Made by a program: the position numbers and the translations under genes. A stretch of 64,000 bases of DNA from Clavelina lepadiformis (taxonomy: Eukaryota; Chordata; Ascidiacea; Aplousobranchia; Clavelinidae): assembly GCF_947623445.1 (NCBI RefSeq), contig NC_135248.1, positions 310,001 to 374,000 on the forward strand, given 5' to 3'. Positions within the stretch are counted from its first letter, which is position 1. Every line of letters starts with the position of its first letter. The notes beneath the pieces were generated by a model, which was given only the letters and a program-made list of their open reading frames with translations, ran no database searches and was not told where the DNA came from. Shown piece by piece: positions 8,647-20,500 of this stretch.

Positions 8647-10896
8647 GAACTGTATGATTTTGCAAATCAGGCGACTGACATAGTTGTTCAGAGAACGAGT
8701 ACAAACACCACAAAGATTATAAGAAGTTGTTGGTATTTTTGGTTGGGAATTAGCAATGACCTTAATAAAACTATACATGTAAAGATGGGGGTGAATTAGG
8801 ATTAAATATTGCATGTGACTGCGCAATATTGAATCACGAACTAATACGATAAACAGGAAGCAGGTTGTCATTTGACACACGATGCTTTAGCTTCTTTGAG
8901 CAGATTTGCAAAGACAGGAAATATGCTTTAAATCAATCTGTATGGCACATCATGCGCCGTCATCACAGGTGCAATATTGCATACAGGTTTTACTGTACAA
9001 TGCAAACAGATTACGGAAAAATCTTACGTTATTAAGCATTTTTTGAATTCTTTAGTGTAACAGGATGTGTTGAAAACAAAAACGAAGTCAAAATCTATTT
9101 ATTGAAATGACGTATTGGTATGTTGAAAAGAATTTTATTTCCCTGAAGACCAGCGTGAAACTTGTGCTCACAACACTGGGCGAGAAGAGAAATATGACCA
9201 TCCTTTTCCTTGATGATTTCTCAGCGCGAGACTATTAATTATTTTTTCGGTATCACGTTTCTTGATTGACATGAGTATGACCCGTTGTACAGGCAAAGTT
9301 ATGTTTTTGCCGTGTAAAGTTATGTTTTTGCCGTGTAAAGTTATGTTTTTGCCGTGTAAGCTTTGTATTCACGATTCAAAGTTTCATTTCAAGTACAAAG
9401 ATTCCATTACTATTTGTCAACGAAACACTACAGCAGCGATATTTCATAAGTGGATGATGAAATGACACTGGCTAAATTGGGTTCTGGTTGAAATATTAGG
9501 CGATTGAATAGGGAATGGCCCAGCAGGTTGCTTGAGGTTTTATCTGATCGCTTGCTGTGTCTGTTTTGCCTCACCATTAGTTTTATGTTCAAGTGGCAAC
9601 CGTAAGATTAATTTGATGGTCACGCAATGACGATCCTGACAGATCATTTTAAAGTATGAAAAACTCAGAGCGGATTTTGATCTGGTCATATTTCGGTGGT
9701 CAGAAATCTTTAATTTTCTGTTTTCTTGTATGTTTTCCTGAGTTTTATTAGGTTTTGCATATTATGTTAACGTCCTAAACTTACGGCCAAACTAAAAAAA
9801 AGCAAAAATGCGGCCGGCCTACATTCATCAAAAAAGCTTTGGCTAGTGCAGATGCAAACATTTTAATTGTAAGCTCAAGCTCGCTTCGCGTCATTTACTT
9901 TTAGCGGTACTTTGCTCCATTGTACCGTATTTTAGTTAATGGGTTTTCATTGCTAAATGTCCTGAATTATTTCTATTGTGCATTACACAAACTATACACT
10001 AAAACTAAATAGTGCTGAAAAAACAAAGACATGTACAACAGCTATATGATAATAACGCATGTCAAGCTTTTGGTCTTAGACAATTGAATGAAATTTTGCG
10101 CCTCTTCAAACATGGCTATACCCGGGTTTGCATGTTAATTCCTTTATTTGGCGACAATTTTCAGCAACGTTTTATTGAATATCTACAAGAAAAAAATTTA
10201 TTACTTTTTATTTAGGTCTTTTTACGAAAAAACTGTGCCGCATATTTTGGTTTTATAAAAGCGATAAATCAAGAAATCACCCGAATGATAATACCGTTAT
10301 TCATTAACTATATAAGCTACCAATGCTTATACAGTAATCAACGAATTGAATTAAGACACATGTTAGCAGCATACGATTTTAAGGTTTTTTGATTAAGTTT
10401 TGGTTACAGTGTGAGACGTTAAAATACTTTAAGTTGTTATTGTTTATGAGCTGCCTTGGTATACAGCACCAAAACTTTAACCCTATTCAAAACTGGCTCA
10501 TCACTTTGAGATTACCTACAGATTACAACGCCGGAATATGTTTTCATGCGAAACATAGAAGGAAGAAAATATGTAAGTGTGCTTTTCCAAATTTGCCAAG
10601 AGAGATACTGGCAATTGAGACAAATAAAAAAGCGTAAGGTTGTTTACGAGATTCGTGGTTTCATTTCAGCATTGCACCCAACTTAGCTGGCAAGCCTCAG
10701 AAAGTGACTTGTCTAATGCCCAGCTATGCTCAGCTCTGATACAGGATATGCAAAGAACAGAAAGATAGAAAACTGGTTGCCTGATTCGGTGTAATGATAA
10801 GAAAGGAAGTTTAGTGTTTTACACATTATCAACCACATTTTAACGGCAATGACGTAGAATCATGTTAGTTTTTTAATGGCTAGTTGGAACAAGAAG
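8647..10896. other. Gene-poor interval with a small 21-bp tandem repeat
   Basis: Only the 21-bp repeat at 9294-9360 stands out. No conserved coding frame or RNA gene was recognised. Confidence 0.5.
9294..9360 (+). repeat. 21-bp tandem repeat, three copies
   Basis: Three copies of AAAGTTATGTTTTTGCCGTGT are perfect apart from the edges. The 21-bp unit keeps frame, so a short open frame with a KVMFLPC repeat crosses it, but nothing else supports coding. Confidence 0.9.
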
Positions 10897-11207
10897 TAGG
10901 CTTACCATACGTCCTGTTTTAGCCGAGACAGTCCCCCTTTTTAACGTCTTGTCCCGGCGTCCCGATTTATTAGCCAAACGTCCCGGTTTGGCACTCAGTC
11001 AGCCAGCATAGGCATGCCGCATAGAAGCCATACACGAATATTAGCATGTTCTTATTATTGTTTTTGCTGTGTAGCGTACCGGTAATTCTTGAAGAAGAAT
11101 TCGTGATCTTTTTTGTTATTTATTTCATTGTATTCGATAAAAATGTTATTGTGACGTCATATGTCGAAAGCGTCCCGCTTTTAAGCCACAAAATTATGGT
11201 AAGCCTA
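10897..11207. mobile_element. hAT-type MITE, 311 bp
   Basis: Both ends carry the 13-bp terminal inverted repeat TAGGCTTACCATA. Flanking 8-mers ACAAGAAG (10889-10896) and ACAATAAG (11208-11215) match at 7 of 8 positions, which fits the 8-bp target duplication of the hAT superfamily. The interior has GTCCCG-rich imperfect inverted repeats and no transposase, so it is non-autonomous. The GTCCCGGTTT-type ends resemble widespread animal hAT MITEs. Confidence 0.75.
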
Positions 11208-11545
11208 ACAATAAGTGTAGAGTTTTACAGCACCGAGTTATAAACAGGGCTGGTTAGGAAGAATGCGCTGTGACGTGATTTGCAAGATTGTCATCCTAAA
11301 GCACGTGCTAGCTACGGTGGTGTTGGAAGTCTGGTTCGTCCAACTCAGCATCCAAGCTTCAGTTCGATGTGCAGAGGGCAAAAGTCACAAAAGGTGAGAT
11401 AAGTTGTTTGTTTGTTCGTAAATAATCCTGGTTATTGCAACCAATCAGCATCGGGATTGCTTTGCAAAACACTTTTGAATCATAAACTGCTGATTTATAT
11501 TTGCTTGAGTTAAACTTGATCAATCATTTCTAAGTTACGACGACA
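11208..11545 (+). promoter_or_regulatory. Probable 5' UTR/promoter region of the LRR receptor gene
   Basis: A donor-like AAAAG|GTGAGA near 11,392 and an acceptor-like TTTCTAAG near 11,534 would give a noncoding first exon spliced to the exon holding the ATG at 11,546. No TATA box was identified. This is inference from splice-site patterns alone. Confidence 0.3.
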
Positions 11546-14500
11546 ATGAATACTCCGAAGCTGCGATGTTTGTATTGGCTCACTTTACTGTGGGCGTCAT
11601 CTCTCATCTAAAATAATGACCATAGTTTCGTCATAAAATGTCATATAATTAATACATCTAGTTGCTGTGATGGAAACCAACTCATTTTTTCTTCTTTAGT
11701 TGCTCTGTGAACTGGCGAGATATGAGCATGTGGTGTGACGACTCCAACCTGGTCGCCGTGCCCCATCCAATGGACCAGCACACGAGCAAGTTCATCAAGT
11801 CCCAGGCTCCACCAAGCAGCGCAAAGATCATGCATTTCAACAGCAGTTGCCTGACGTCTATAGACCCAGGTGAAACCCATTAAGTGAAACTGGAGTATTC
11901 TTTGCGAAAATATTTTTTTCCGTTTTTGATTTTCCTTCCGCGTTAGAAAGTTTTGTTTCGCATCAGGGGCTTCCAATATGTGGTTTACTATGTCGTTAAT
12001 GTGCGTGGGCTTGTACCACGTGACAAGTCTATTAAACAATTCTCGAATCTTAGCAAACAAACTTAACTACTTCATGTGATAAGTTCATTGCCCCATGAAG
12101 TTTGTAAACTCTTCGATGTAAACATCTGTCTCGACATAGATTGTACACAGGGAGCTTGTAAAGCATCAGTGACTTATCTTGAAAAACTTATCAATGATAT
12201 TTCGATAACTTCGCAGCAACCATGGGCCATTACTCGAAGCTGAGGAAGTTTAACGCGGACAACAACGACCTTGCAACCGTCGAAGCGAACACGTTCAAGA
12301 AATGCAGGAGACTTGATGAGGTCGTTTTGTCCCGGAACAAAATCTCGACTCTGGACAACGATGCGTTCGCAGGTTGGTTGGTGCCAGATCGGACTCTGTG
12401 ATCAAACAAAAGGTTTCTACAAATTTCAAATTTTCCGCTGTTTTCTGCTCAGGCTTAGCGAATCTCCGGGTCCTCAATTTAAGTGGAAACTCACTGACTC
12501 GGATTAATGAGGACGCTTTTGCTCCTCTGAGTCACCTTGAGGTTCTGGATCTTTCCAACAACAACATCGCGGAGTTGAGCGAAGGAGCTTTTCACGAATT
12601 GACTCAGCTCCAGACTTTGATCTTATCAGGCAATCAGCTGACCGAGATTATTTCAAGGCATTTCATCAACCTCACCGAATTGCAGTAAGTTATTGCACTG
12701 TGACGACACAAATCAAGTTAAATAAACAAAGCAACTAAACTTTAGTTAACTGTGATCGGGTGAATGTGCGGAGGATGCTGCTTGTCTTAACTTACACTAT
12801 TCGGTCTTAGTTTACCTGCCGAATTAATGATCTGACTCCGTGGTTGCGTGCGGTTAGAAATCTCTAATCTTAACGTGTTACTACTGTTACTAGCCGAAAG
12901 CTATTACGATTAACAGATATAGTTTATCAGAAACAATCCTTTATTGTAGGAACTGTACAGGTTCCGATTATTATGACACAAGCACAACCTTAGCATTCAC
13001 CAATTAAAACAAGTATAATAAATTACATTCTAACACGACTGACGTAATACGTTCGTACGATTCGGTATCTCTCTGTCTCGGCGCTACACGCACAGAAGTT
13101 TAAGCTTATAACAGCGTAGAGCGCTTGTGAACGGAAATATTCAACACAAAACACACGCATATTTCAGACTGTGTGAACGATAAAAGCAAAGCGTTGGCAA
13201 ATGGGAATTATTTACAGTTAAAACTCGGATGTTATGAAATCACCTGGTAACGTACTAAACGGCGCTTTCACATAAAGTTATTTAGTGCAAGTTTCCAAAT
13301 ATTGCATAACGATTGCAGTTTGTAAAGTTGTGACTGCAGCCGAATTGCATCTGCATTGCAAATATTAAATGCTAGCTGTAGGTTTATCAATGAACAATGT
13401 TTAAATGGCGCATATGCTTCCACAATTGGTATAATGGTATTGGATGTGGCTCCCAAGCCACTACATTCCTCCCCCGCTACGGAAGGCAAAAAAATTGGCA
13501 ATTAAAAACTAACATCCTGCTTACGCGGGTAGCACAAAAATAACACAATGATTATGTACAGATAACAGAGTAATTACAGTTTTGCCGTTTTGCAACCACC
13601 CTCTGCTACCAGTTGGTGGGTGTCTCACACATCAATCGGTGTTTCAGATAACTTTTGAACTGTTCGTAAGCCTGGGTTCCAAGTGGCGTTGTGTTTCTCA
13701 GGTGGAGGAAAAACCGTAGCAAGTCGGTTGCCTGGACAGCAGCTGTGGCTCCTATCATTGTGAAGATTTTTGTCTCGCAACTAATCTGTGGAACGAGGTC
13801 GGACATTGTTTCCAGTCGTTGGTAATGACGGCGACGGTAATGACGGCAAATCTGTATAGAAACTAGAGGTTTGAGGGTAATTATTTGAACAACTCAGGTC
13901 ATGCGCGGGAAGGTGAGCATGCTATGTGACAGAAATTGGTAAAGATACAATTGCAAAACAAGGCGACGTAGCAAGGAAAAGGTTAGTAATTAGTAGGCAT
14001 GCGATACGCAAGATATACAAAAAAAATTTGTCGGTCGACAACGACAAAGGGAAAATGGCAAAAGGTTACATGCATACGACATTCGGGGCCCCGAAAACTA
14101 CGTTGATACAGATAATGAAACTTAAAGCGTGTGTGTGTCTGCGAACTCATCACGGGACGACGCAGCGGGCGGCGCGTCATCAGAAGATCCAGAAGAAGAC
14201 GGTTGGTCACGAGAACGTCGAAGCAAAGGCGACGGTTGAGTTTGTTGTGGGCGTGCATCTCGTGTTTGCTGTTGCTGGCGCCCAGCGCGAATACGGGATA
14301 CAAGAGATCTGGCATACCGCAAATGCTGCGGAGATGATCGGATAAACCCGATGGTATTGAAGAAGGCCCACATCATGGCAAGTAGCTGCAGGATGAAGAT
14401 AAGGGCTGAGAGAAATGGATTCGTAATCTGCGACAATGCAAGCAGTAGTGTTTGTTTTGCGGCGTGCGCGAATGTGTCGGCGACGTAGGAGCCGTTGATC

Positions 14501-17500
14501 ATAGTTTCTTCAGTAGTAGTAAGACTTGTTATGACATGTCGCATTTTCTCCTTAAGCAGGTTGGCTTCAGACATAGAGCTGAGCAGCGATTGAAGGTCAG
14601 TGAACGAGTCGGAGTCAGGTAGCTCGTTGAGAATCTTCTCGTAGTCGGGAGCGTTGTAGTTGATGTGTATAGTCGACAAAGGTAAGTTGAGTTGGTGCAC
14701 CTGCACATGTTCGTGCGATAAAGTGTAGTTGTGATAAAGGACGGTGTGTCCCAGAACTCGGAAGACAAAACTTCTAGCTGGTCGATACGATTCCAGCAGA
14801 TGAACTCCCGGTAATACAATGTTGTCTGAAATGAGTTGGCCGTATTGACTGTGGCCGTTTTGATCGCGATATAGGATGAGAGGGCGTTGACTGAACGCGT
14901 TGTGGTACGCAAGTGACGGTAAGACGGTACCGTTGATAGAGTGACATGTTGCTCTGGACATAAAATCTCCGAAGCTGGAACCCATGGTTTGATGTCCAAG
15001 AGTGGAAGACAGTATCTCAGTAGGGAAAATCTTCCCAACTGCTTTGTAGAGTGTGCCAATCAGCTTCGTGAGTTGACAATGTAGGAACTTGTTCTCTTCG
15101 TTGAAGGTAGTGAGAGCTTCGGAGATGAGATCGTCCTGTTGTCCGTCGAAGGTTGCAAGAAGTCGCGAGAATTGCGAGTGTGGCGTTTGATCAGACACCC
15201 GCCTTGGCAGATTAGGGCGAAAAAGAGCGAGTCTGTCGAGCTCTGTACATTGTTGGTAGCGAAAGATAAAGTTGTTGTTGTCACAGTGAATATTTTCGCC
15301 ATAGCAGCTTTTCGCACGTGCGGAACACTTTCTCCAGTGATGTACGGAGATTCCCAGGTCAGGTAAGGAAACTCTATACAAAGACGTAGAGTTGTAATGA
15401 AGTAGCATCTTATGTGATCCAAGAGGCTTGGTAGGGGGGCAGTTGATACGCGCGGGTACTCGCCATATAAACATACGATTGCCCGTTAGGCAATATCCAC
15501 GCTCAATTGAGCACGATGCAAGCGATCCCAGCGATGACGTCATTGTGTCTGTGACGTAGTCGTAGTAGATTGTAGTTTGAAACAGGAAGTCGTTGGTTAC
15601 AGTCCCTGACGCTGAAGTCGGCCAGACATACTTGTACTGGACGGCATTCCGTGTCGAGTACGCTGCAGGATCAGATTGAATGAGTGGGCCATTCGATGAA
15701 ACTTTGGTTTCATTCCAAGACGTACATTTCTGATTGTAAGGTGGGTGTGCGTCAATGGTATTGGCCGATTTTTGGTAACTCCCAAAAAAGAAGTACATGG
15801 TGCTCCAGGCCGTAATCTGTGAAGTGCAAACTGTTGCCGGAATCTTCTGGAGATGCAGCTCTGGAGCAAACACTGTAGCCGAGCAGTTGTGTATGGTGAA
15901 GGGAGTTTGCTTTTGGCAATGCATATCATCATCAAAGGTATACAACCCAAGCGAGTGCGAACGTTGGCATAATAGAAATTCTTGGTCGGCTTGTTGGAAG
16001 TTCCCCTGTTCGGCTGATGAGAACAAGCAGAGGCACGAAAGCATCAAGCAGATGAACATGTTGTTTTTATAATTTGCAAAACGTTTTGGTGGAATGATTT
16101 TCCGACCCGTTCGAGACGTCTTCACAACCGTAGGAGGTTTTGTTGGCTCGGGAGCAGGAACCGTCGGTGGTACTGTTTGTCGTCTCGTTGAGGCGGAGGG
16201 CAATGGCTGCGGAGCAGGGTCTTGCGTCTGCAAAGAAAAATTCTGTTGTTGATGCGAAGGTGTTGGTGGTAAAGGGGCCTCAATATCGATAGTGTAGCTA
16301 GGCTTTAGACGGTCGAGGGAAACGCGGTCCGGTTTCCCCTGGCGAGAAATAACAAAGTACTTTTCGTATCTCTCCAGTACTGGAAACGGGCCAACATACG
16401 GGCGCTCTAACGCTCTTTTGACATGGTCACAGCGCACATAGACGCGGTCACAATGTTTCAAATCCGGGTGAACGTAGGACTCCATGAATTTCGTATGAGC
16501 GGTCGTTGGTGTAAACTGGAGGTCGTTGAGGAAGTCTCGATATGCACCGAGGTAGCTGGATGTAGGAACTGCAGAGGCAAGCTTGGAGTCTGAGAAGAAA
16601 CCACCTGGAAGACGTAAGGTGTGTCCAAAAGTTAACTCAGCTGGTGTACATTTCAGGTCCTGAAGGTAGCGATTGCGCAGAGCTAGGACAATAAACCCCA
16701 ATTTGTGAAACCAATGCTCTGGTTCGTCGGAACACTTGATGGCGCGCTTGATCTCCGCATTTGCACGTTCCGTAATTCCATTGGACCTGGGGTGGTAAGC
16801 AGTTGTCAGATTGTGTTGTATACCTAGCGATCACATAATTTCCGCCCAGGCAGAACTTGTGAAACACGGTCCACGATCACTTGTGAGGATGATTGGAACG
16901 CCGACCAAGGAACACCAATGATTGACGAAATAAGCGGCGACGGTTTCTGTGGTGGCATCGGGAATTGGTATGGCTTGAACGAAACGCGTATATCGGTCAA
17001 TGCAGGTAAGAATGTATTTGTAGCCGTGGGAGGTTGGAAGTGGTCCAATCAGGTCAATTGCAACGTCGGAAAATCGACCTTCAGGAATTTTAAATGTCCC
17101 CGGTGCGGTTTTGGTGTGGCGGAATATCTTTCCTTCTTGGCAGTTTGGGCATTGCTGGACCCAGTTAGCGATTTGTTTACACATCCCTGTCCAGATAAAT
17201 CGTTCCTTGATGAGCTTGACGGTGGCTTTCTTTCCCGGATGCGATAAGTTATGTAAGTGCAGGAACACCTGTCGTCGGAAGGAGGTAGGAACCAGAACAC
17301 GCTCTGTGTCGGTGGACACGTCACAAAGAATGGTTGTGTCGTTGTTGGGCAGCTTGCAGTCCTTGAGTTTGAGTGCTGTCGTCGCGGCGCGTAGTTTCTG
17401 AATAGCGGGATCACTGGTTTGCTCTTGTGCTATCTTCTCATATTCTAAAGGCGGCGGGACATTGGAAATAGCGTTAATGCTGGGTGTTGCATTATGAGAC

Positions 17501-20500
17501 CTTGACAAAAGGTCCGCCACCACGTTATCAGAACCTTTTATGTGCTCCACGGTTGTCGTATATTCTGAAATGAACAGCAATTGTCGGAATTGTCTTGGTG
17601 AGTAATGTTCGGAGAGCTTCCCGAGACTCGAAACCAGAGGTAAATGGTCAGTACGTAAGGTGAATTGACGGCCTGTCAAGAAGTAACGAAAATGTCGAAT
17701 TGACTTGTAAGCGGCCAACAGTTCTCGGTCGAAGCAACTGTATTTCTGTTGAGCTGCAGTCAGCTGTCTTGAAAAGAATGCTAACGGGACAAATTGGTTT
17801 CCTTGTTGTTGTTCCAACGTTGCTCCAATACCGGTCAATGAAGCGTCAACTGTTAAGTAAGTTGGCGCATGCAGTTTCGGAAACGCCAAAGTGCTGGCAT
17901 TTGCAATAGCTTGTTTGCTGTCGGCGAACGCGCGTTCTGCATCCGCATTCCATTGTAAAGGGGCGCGTTTGTTTCGATTGCCTGGAACTAGCTTGTACAA
18001 CGGCTGTAACATGGTGGAGCAATGCTTCAGGAAACGAAAATAATAGCAATAAACGCCCAAGTAACTTTTCAGCTGTTTGCAGGTTTTCGGCTGAGGGTAG
18101 TCAAGAATGGCCTTCACTTTTTCTTGAGTTGGTCGTATACCCTCAGCGCTTATGTGATGTCCTAGGTATTCAAGAGCCTGGCGGTTGAATTCACATTTGC
18201 CGAAATTCAACGTTAAGCCGAATTCATCAAGCCGTTGAAAAAGCATCTTAAGGTGTTCAAGATGTTCTGACAGATTACCACTTCCAATTATGATATCATC
18301 GAGGTAGGCAAAGATTCCCAGGTGTTGAAGAGGTCGTACTACTTCTCCTATTAGCCTGGAAAACGTCCGTGGCGCGCCGGACAGACCAAACGGAAGTCTT
18401 GTATATTCAAATTGTCCAAGGGGGCAAACGAATGCTGTCTTATGAACGTCTTCAGGAGCCACCGGGACTTGGTGGTATGCTTGTTGGAGATCTAACTTGG
18501 AGAAGACCGTCTTACCATATAAGACGTCTGAAAAGCTGTGTAGGAACGGAAGAGGGTAACAGCTGTCGGTTGTTTGTTTATTGACCAATTTGTAATCAAT
18601 GACAAGACGATACTTGTTGCCTGACTAACCTTTAGGAACTAGTAACGCTGGGCTCCCGTAAGGCGAATCACTGTAGCGGATGATTTCCCGTTCTAGTAAG
18701 CTGTCAATTTCTTTCTTCAAGATTTCCATTGTTTCTGGACTATAACGACGCGGGCGTGAACGTACGGGGGGACCTGTGGTATGAATATGGTGAACGATAG
18801 AATGTTTCACCGGTTTAACAGCAGCTGACATGGGTTGTAGCAGGTCCGGAAATTGATGTAACAGATGGCCCACCGGATCTATCTGACTGAGAATGGATAT
18901 TCGAAGAGGGTCATACGCCTCTGGCTCTAGCGTATATTGTTGTTGGTTGGGAACATCTATCAGCTGCTTCGCTTTGAGGTCCAAGACAAAGTTGTAATTA
19001 GTAAGAAAATCCAACCCCAGGATGCAAAAGGGTGTGTCCGCCAGTACAAACTCAAAGGGATACGAAAAGCGAGGATGCAGAGAAACATTAAGCTGTTTAA
19101 TGCCATACGTAGTAATGAGCGTTTTGTTGGCTGCAAAAAGCGGCGCTTTTGATTCTCGATTTAATTTGTCAGCTGAACTGGCCGATAACAGCAAATTTGA
19201 AGCCGCGCTATCAACATAAAAATGAATGTCATTGCAGTAATCATACACAGTCAACAAAGGGCAGCCTCTTGTGGCAGCTGATGCGATCGACGGGGCTGAG
19301 CGTTCTATTGTTGCGTCGACCGCCAAGCGTTTTTTGTCGCTTGTGACTGTTTTTTCCACATATAGCATGACGGGTGACAGCAGCGCGCATCTCTTCCAAA
19401 GCGCGCGTGATAATAACATAAGCCATCAGAGCCACGGGAAGCACCAGGGTAATTACCAGGGGAAGCACCATCGTAACTGTTGCGTTGGTATTCTCGTTTC
19501 GGAAAGGTGGCAGGCGAATTTGAAAACCTGTCGTTGCGTCTGTTCGTGAAGGAAGCACCCCGTGGACGTTGGTCCTCTCGATCACCGACATTGTAGTTGC
19601 CTGATTCGTGGGACCGTCCATTGTTTGCGTGTGCCGATCGTTGTTGCCAAGTCGCGTTGGATGCTTCTCGCTGGTTTGCTGGATTTTCGTTGGCGTAGTA
19701 AGGATTTCTTGGTCCGAAACTCCTCGTTGCATGTTGTTGTCCATCTGTATTAGTGATAGCAAGCGAAAGGTTGTTCCGTGAAGTTTGCGGTTGTTTAAGC
19801 AACAATAATTCGTGGGCTTTGTTTGCGAGGCTCTGTAGATTTTCGTATTCCACGCTGGCTAGCGCAATTGCGACGTCTTGCGGTAACGCTTTGAGAAATT
19901 TTGCACGAATTAGTTTAACCACTGGCGGAGTAAGATTCTCTTGACCTACTGCACTCATCAATTCCCGCATTAGATGTTTGGGTGACTGACCATGCAGCGT
20001 GAGGTCAGCCAACAAAAAATCCAAATGATCCTCACGTTTATCAAAGTTCCTCAAAATTTCGTTGATCAAGATATCGTAGCAGTCCTGAGCCGACGCGGAA
20101 GGCAAACGAAGTAATGCGAGGTCTGTAGCCGGTATTGCTTCTACTGCTAGCAAGTAACGGTTTGTTTGCGAAGCGATGCGATACAGAGAAAATTTGTGTT
20201 CCAGGTGGGAGATCCATGCTTCGGGATTGAATTTCCAAAAGGTAGGAAGTTTGACGTGCGAAAACAAATCGTTCCTCGAAGTAGTGTCCTGTGTCCGCGC
20301 ACTTATCAGTTCTTGCCTGTCAGCCCCCAGACCAGAGGATCCGGCCGCCTCATCGCTGGAGGGCTCTGCCGATTGTTCTTCGTTTTCGTTCGACATGGTC
20401 GTATTCTGAATTGCCTCGACGGGCCGTGGGGTTAAGCGTGTGCTAATGTGATACTCTGACTTAGCTTTGCCTGGTAAAGAAGTAACTTTTCGCAGTGTCG

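Larger units (their letters stand above)
16060..19419 (-). pseudogene. pol of the LTR retrotransposon: protease, reverse transcriptase, RNase H, integrase; two in-frame stops
   Basis: The order is typical for gypsy. The protease active site is VDSAA with ILGLDFL downstream; D-S-A replaces the usual D-S/T-G. Reverse transcriptase contains FSKLDLQQAYHQ, LPFGLSGAP and the YLDD catalytic box. RNase H contains LTVDAS and LRTDH. Integrase has an N-terminal zinc site (H..H then CPNCQ), then D (VAIDLIGP), D (LTSDRGP) and E (NGITERAN), and a basic C-terminal domain with GPFPVLERY. A TAG at 18625-18627 interrupts the start of reverse transcriptase (after LLVPKG). A TGA at 16831-16833 interrupts integrase between the second Asp and the Glu. 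The frame is otherwise continuous for over 3 kb. This copy should not make full-length Pol unless both stops are read through. Confidence 0.9.

Noticed and set aside
8446-8880. 144-codon minus-strand frame
   Set aside because: Driven by an AATA-rich low-complexity stretch; no domain or splice context.
11641-12060. 139-codon minus-strand frame
   Set aside because: Its strongest part is the shadow of the LRR gene's second coding exon, which splices in phase on the + strand.
19241-19762. 173-codon minus-strand frame in the retroelement
   Set aside because: It overlaps the gag/pol junction in the third frame and has no family features.
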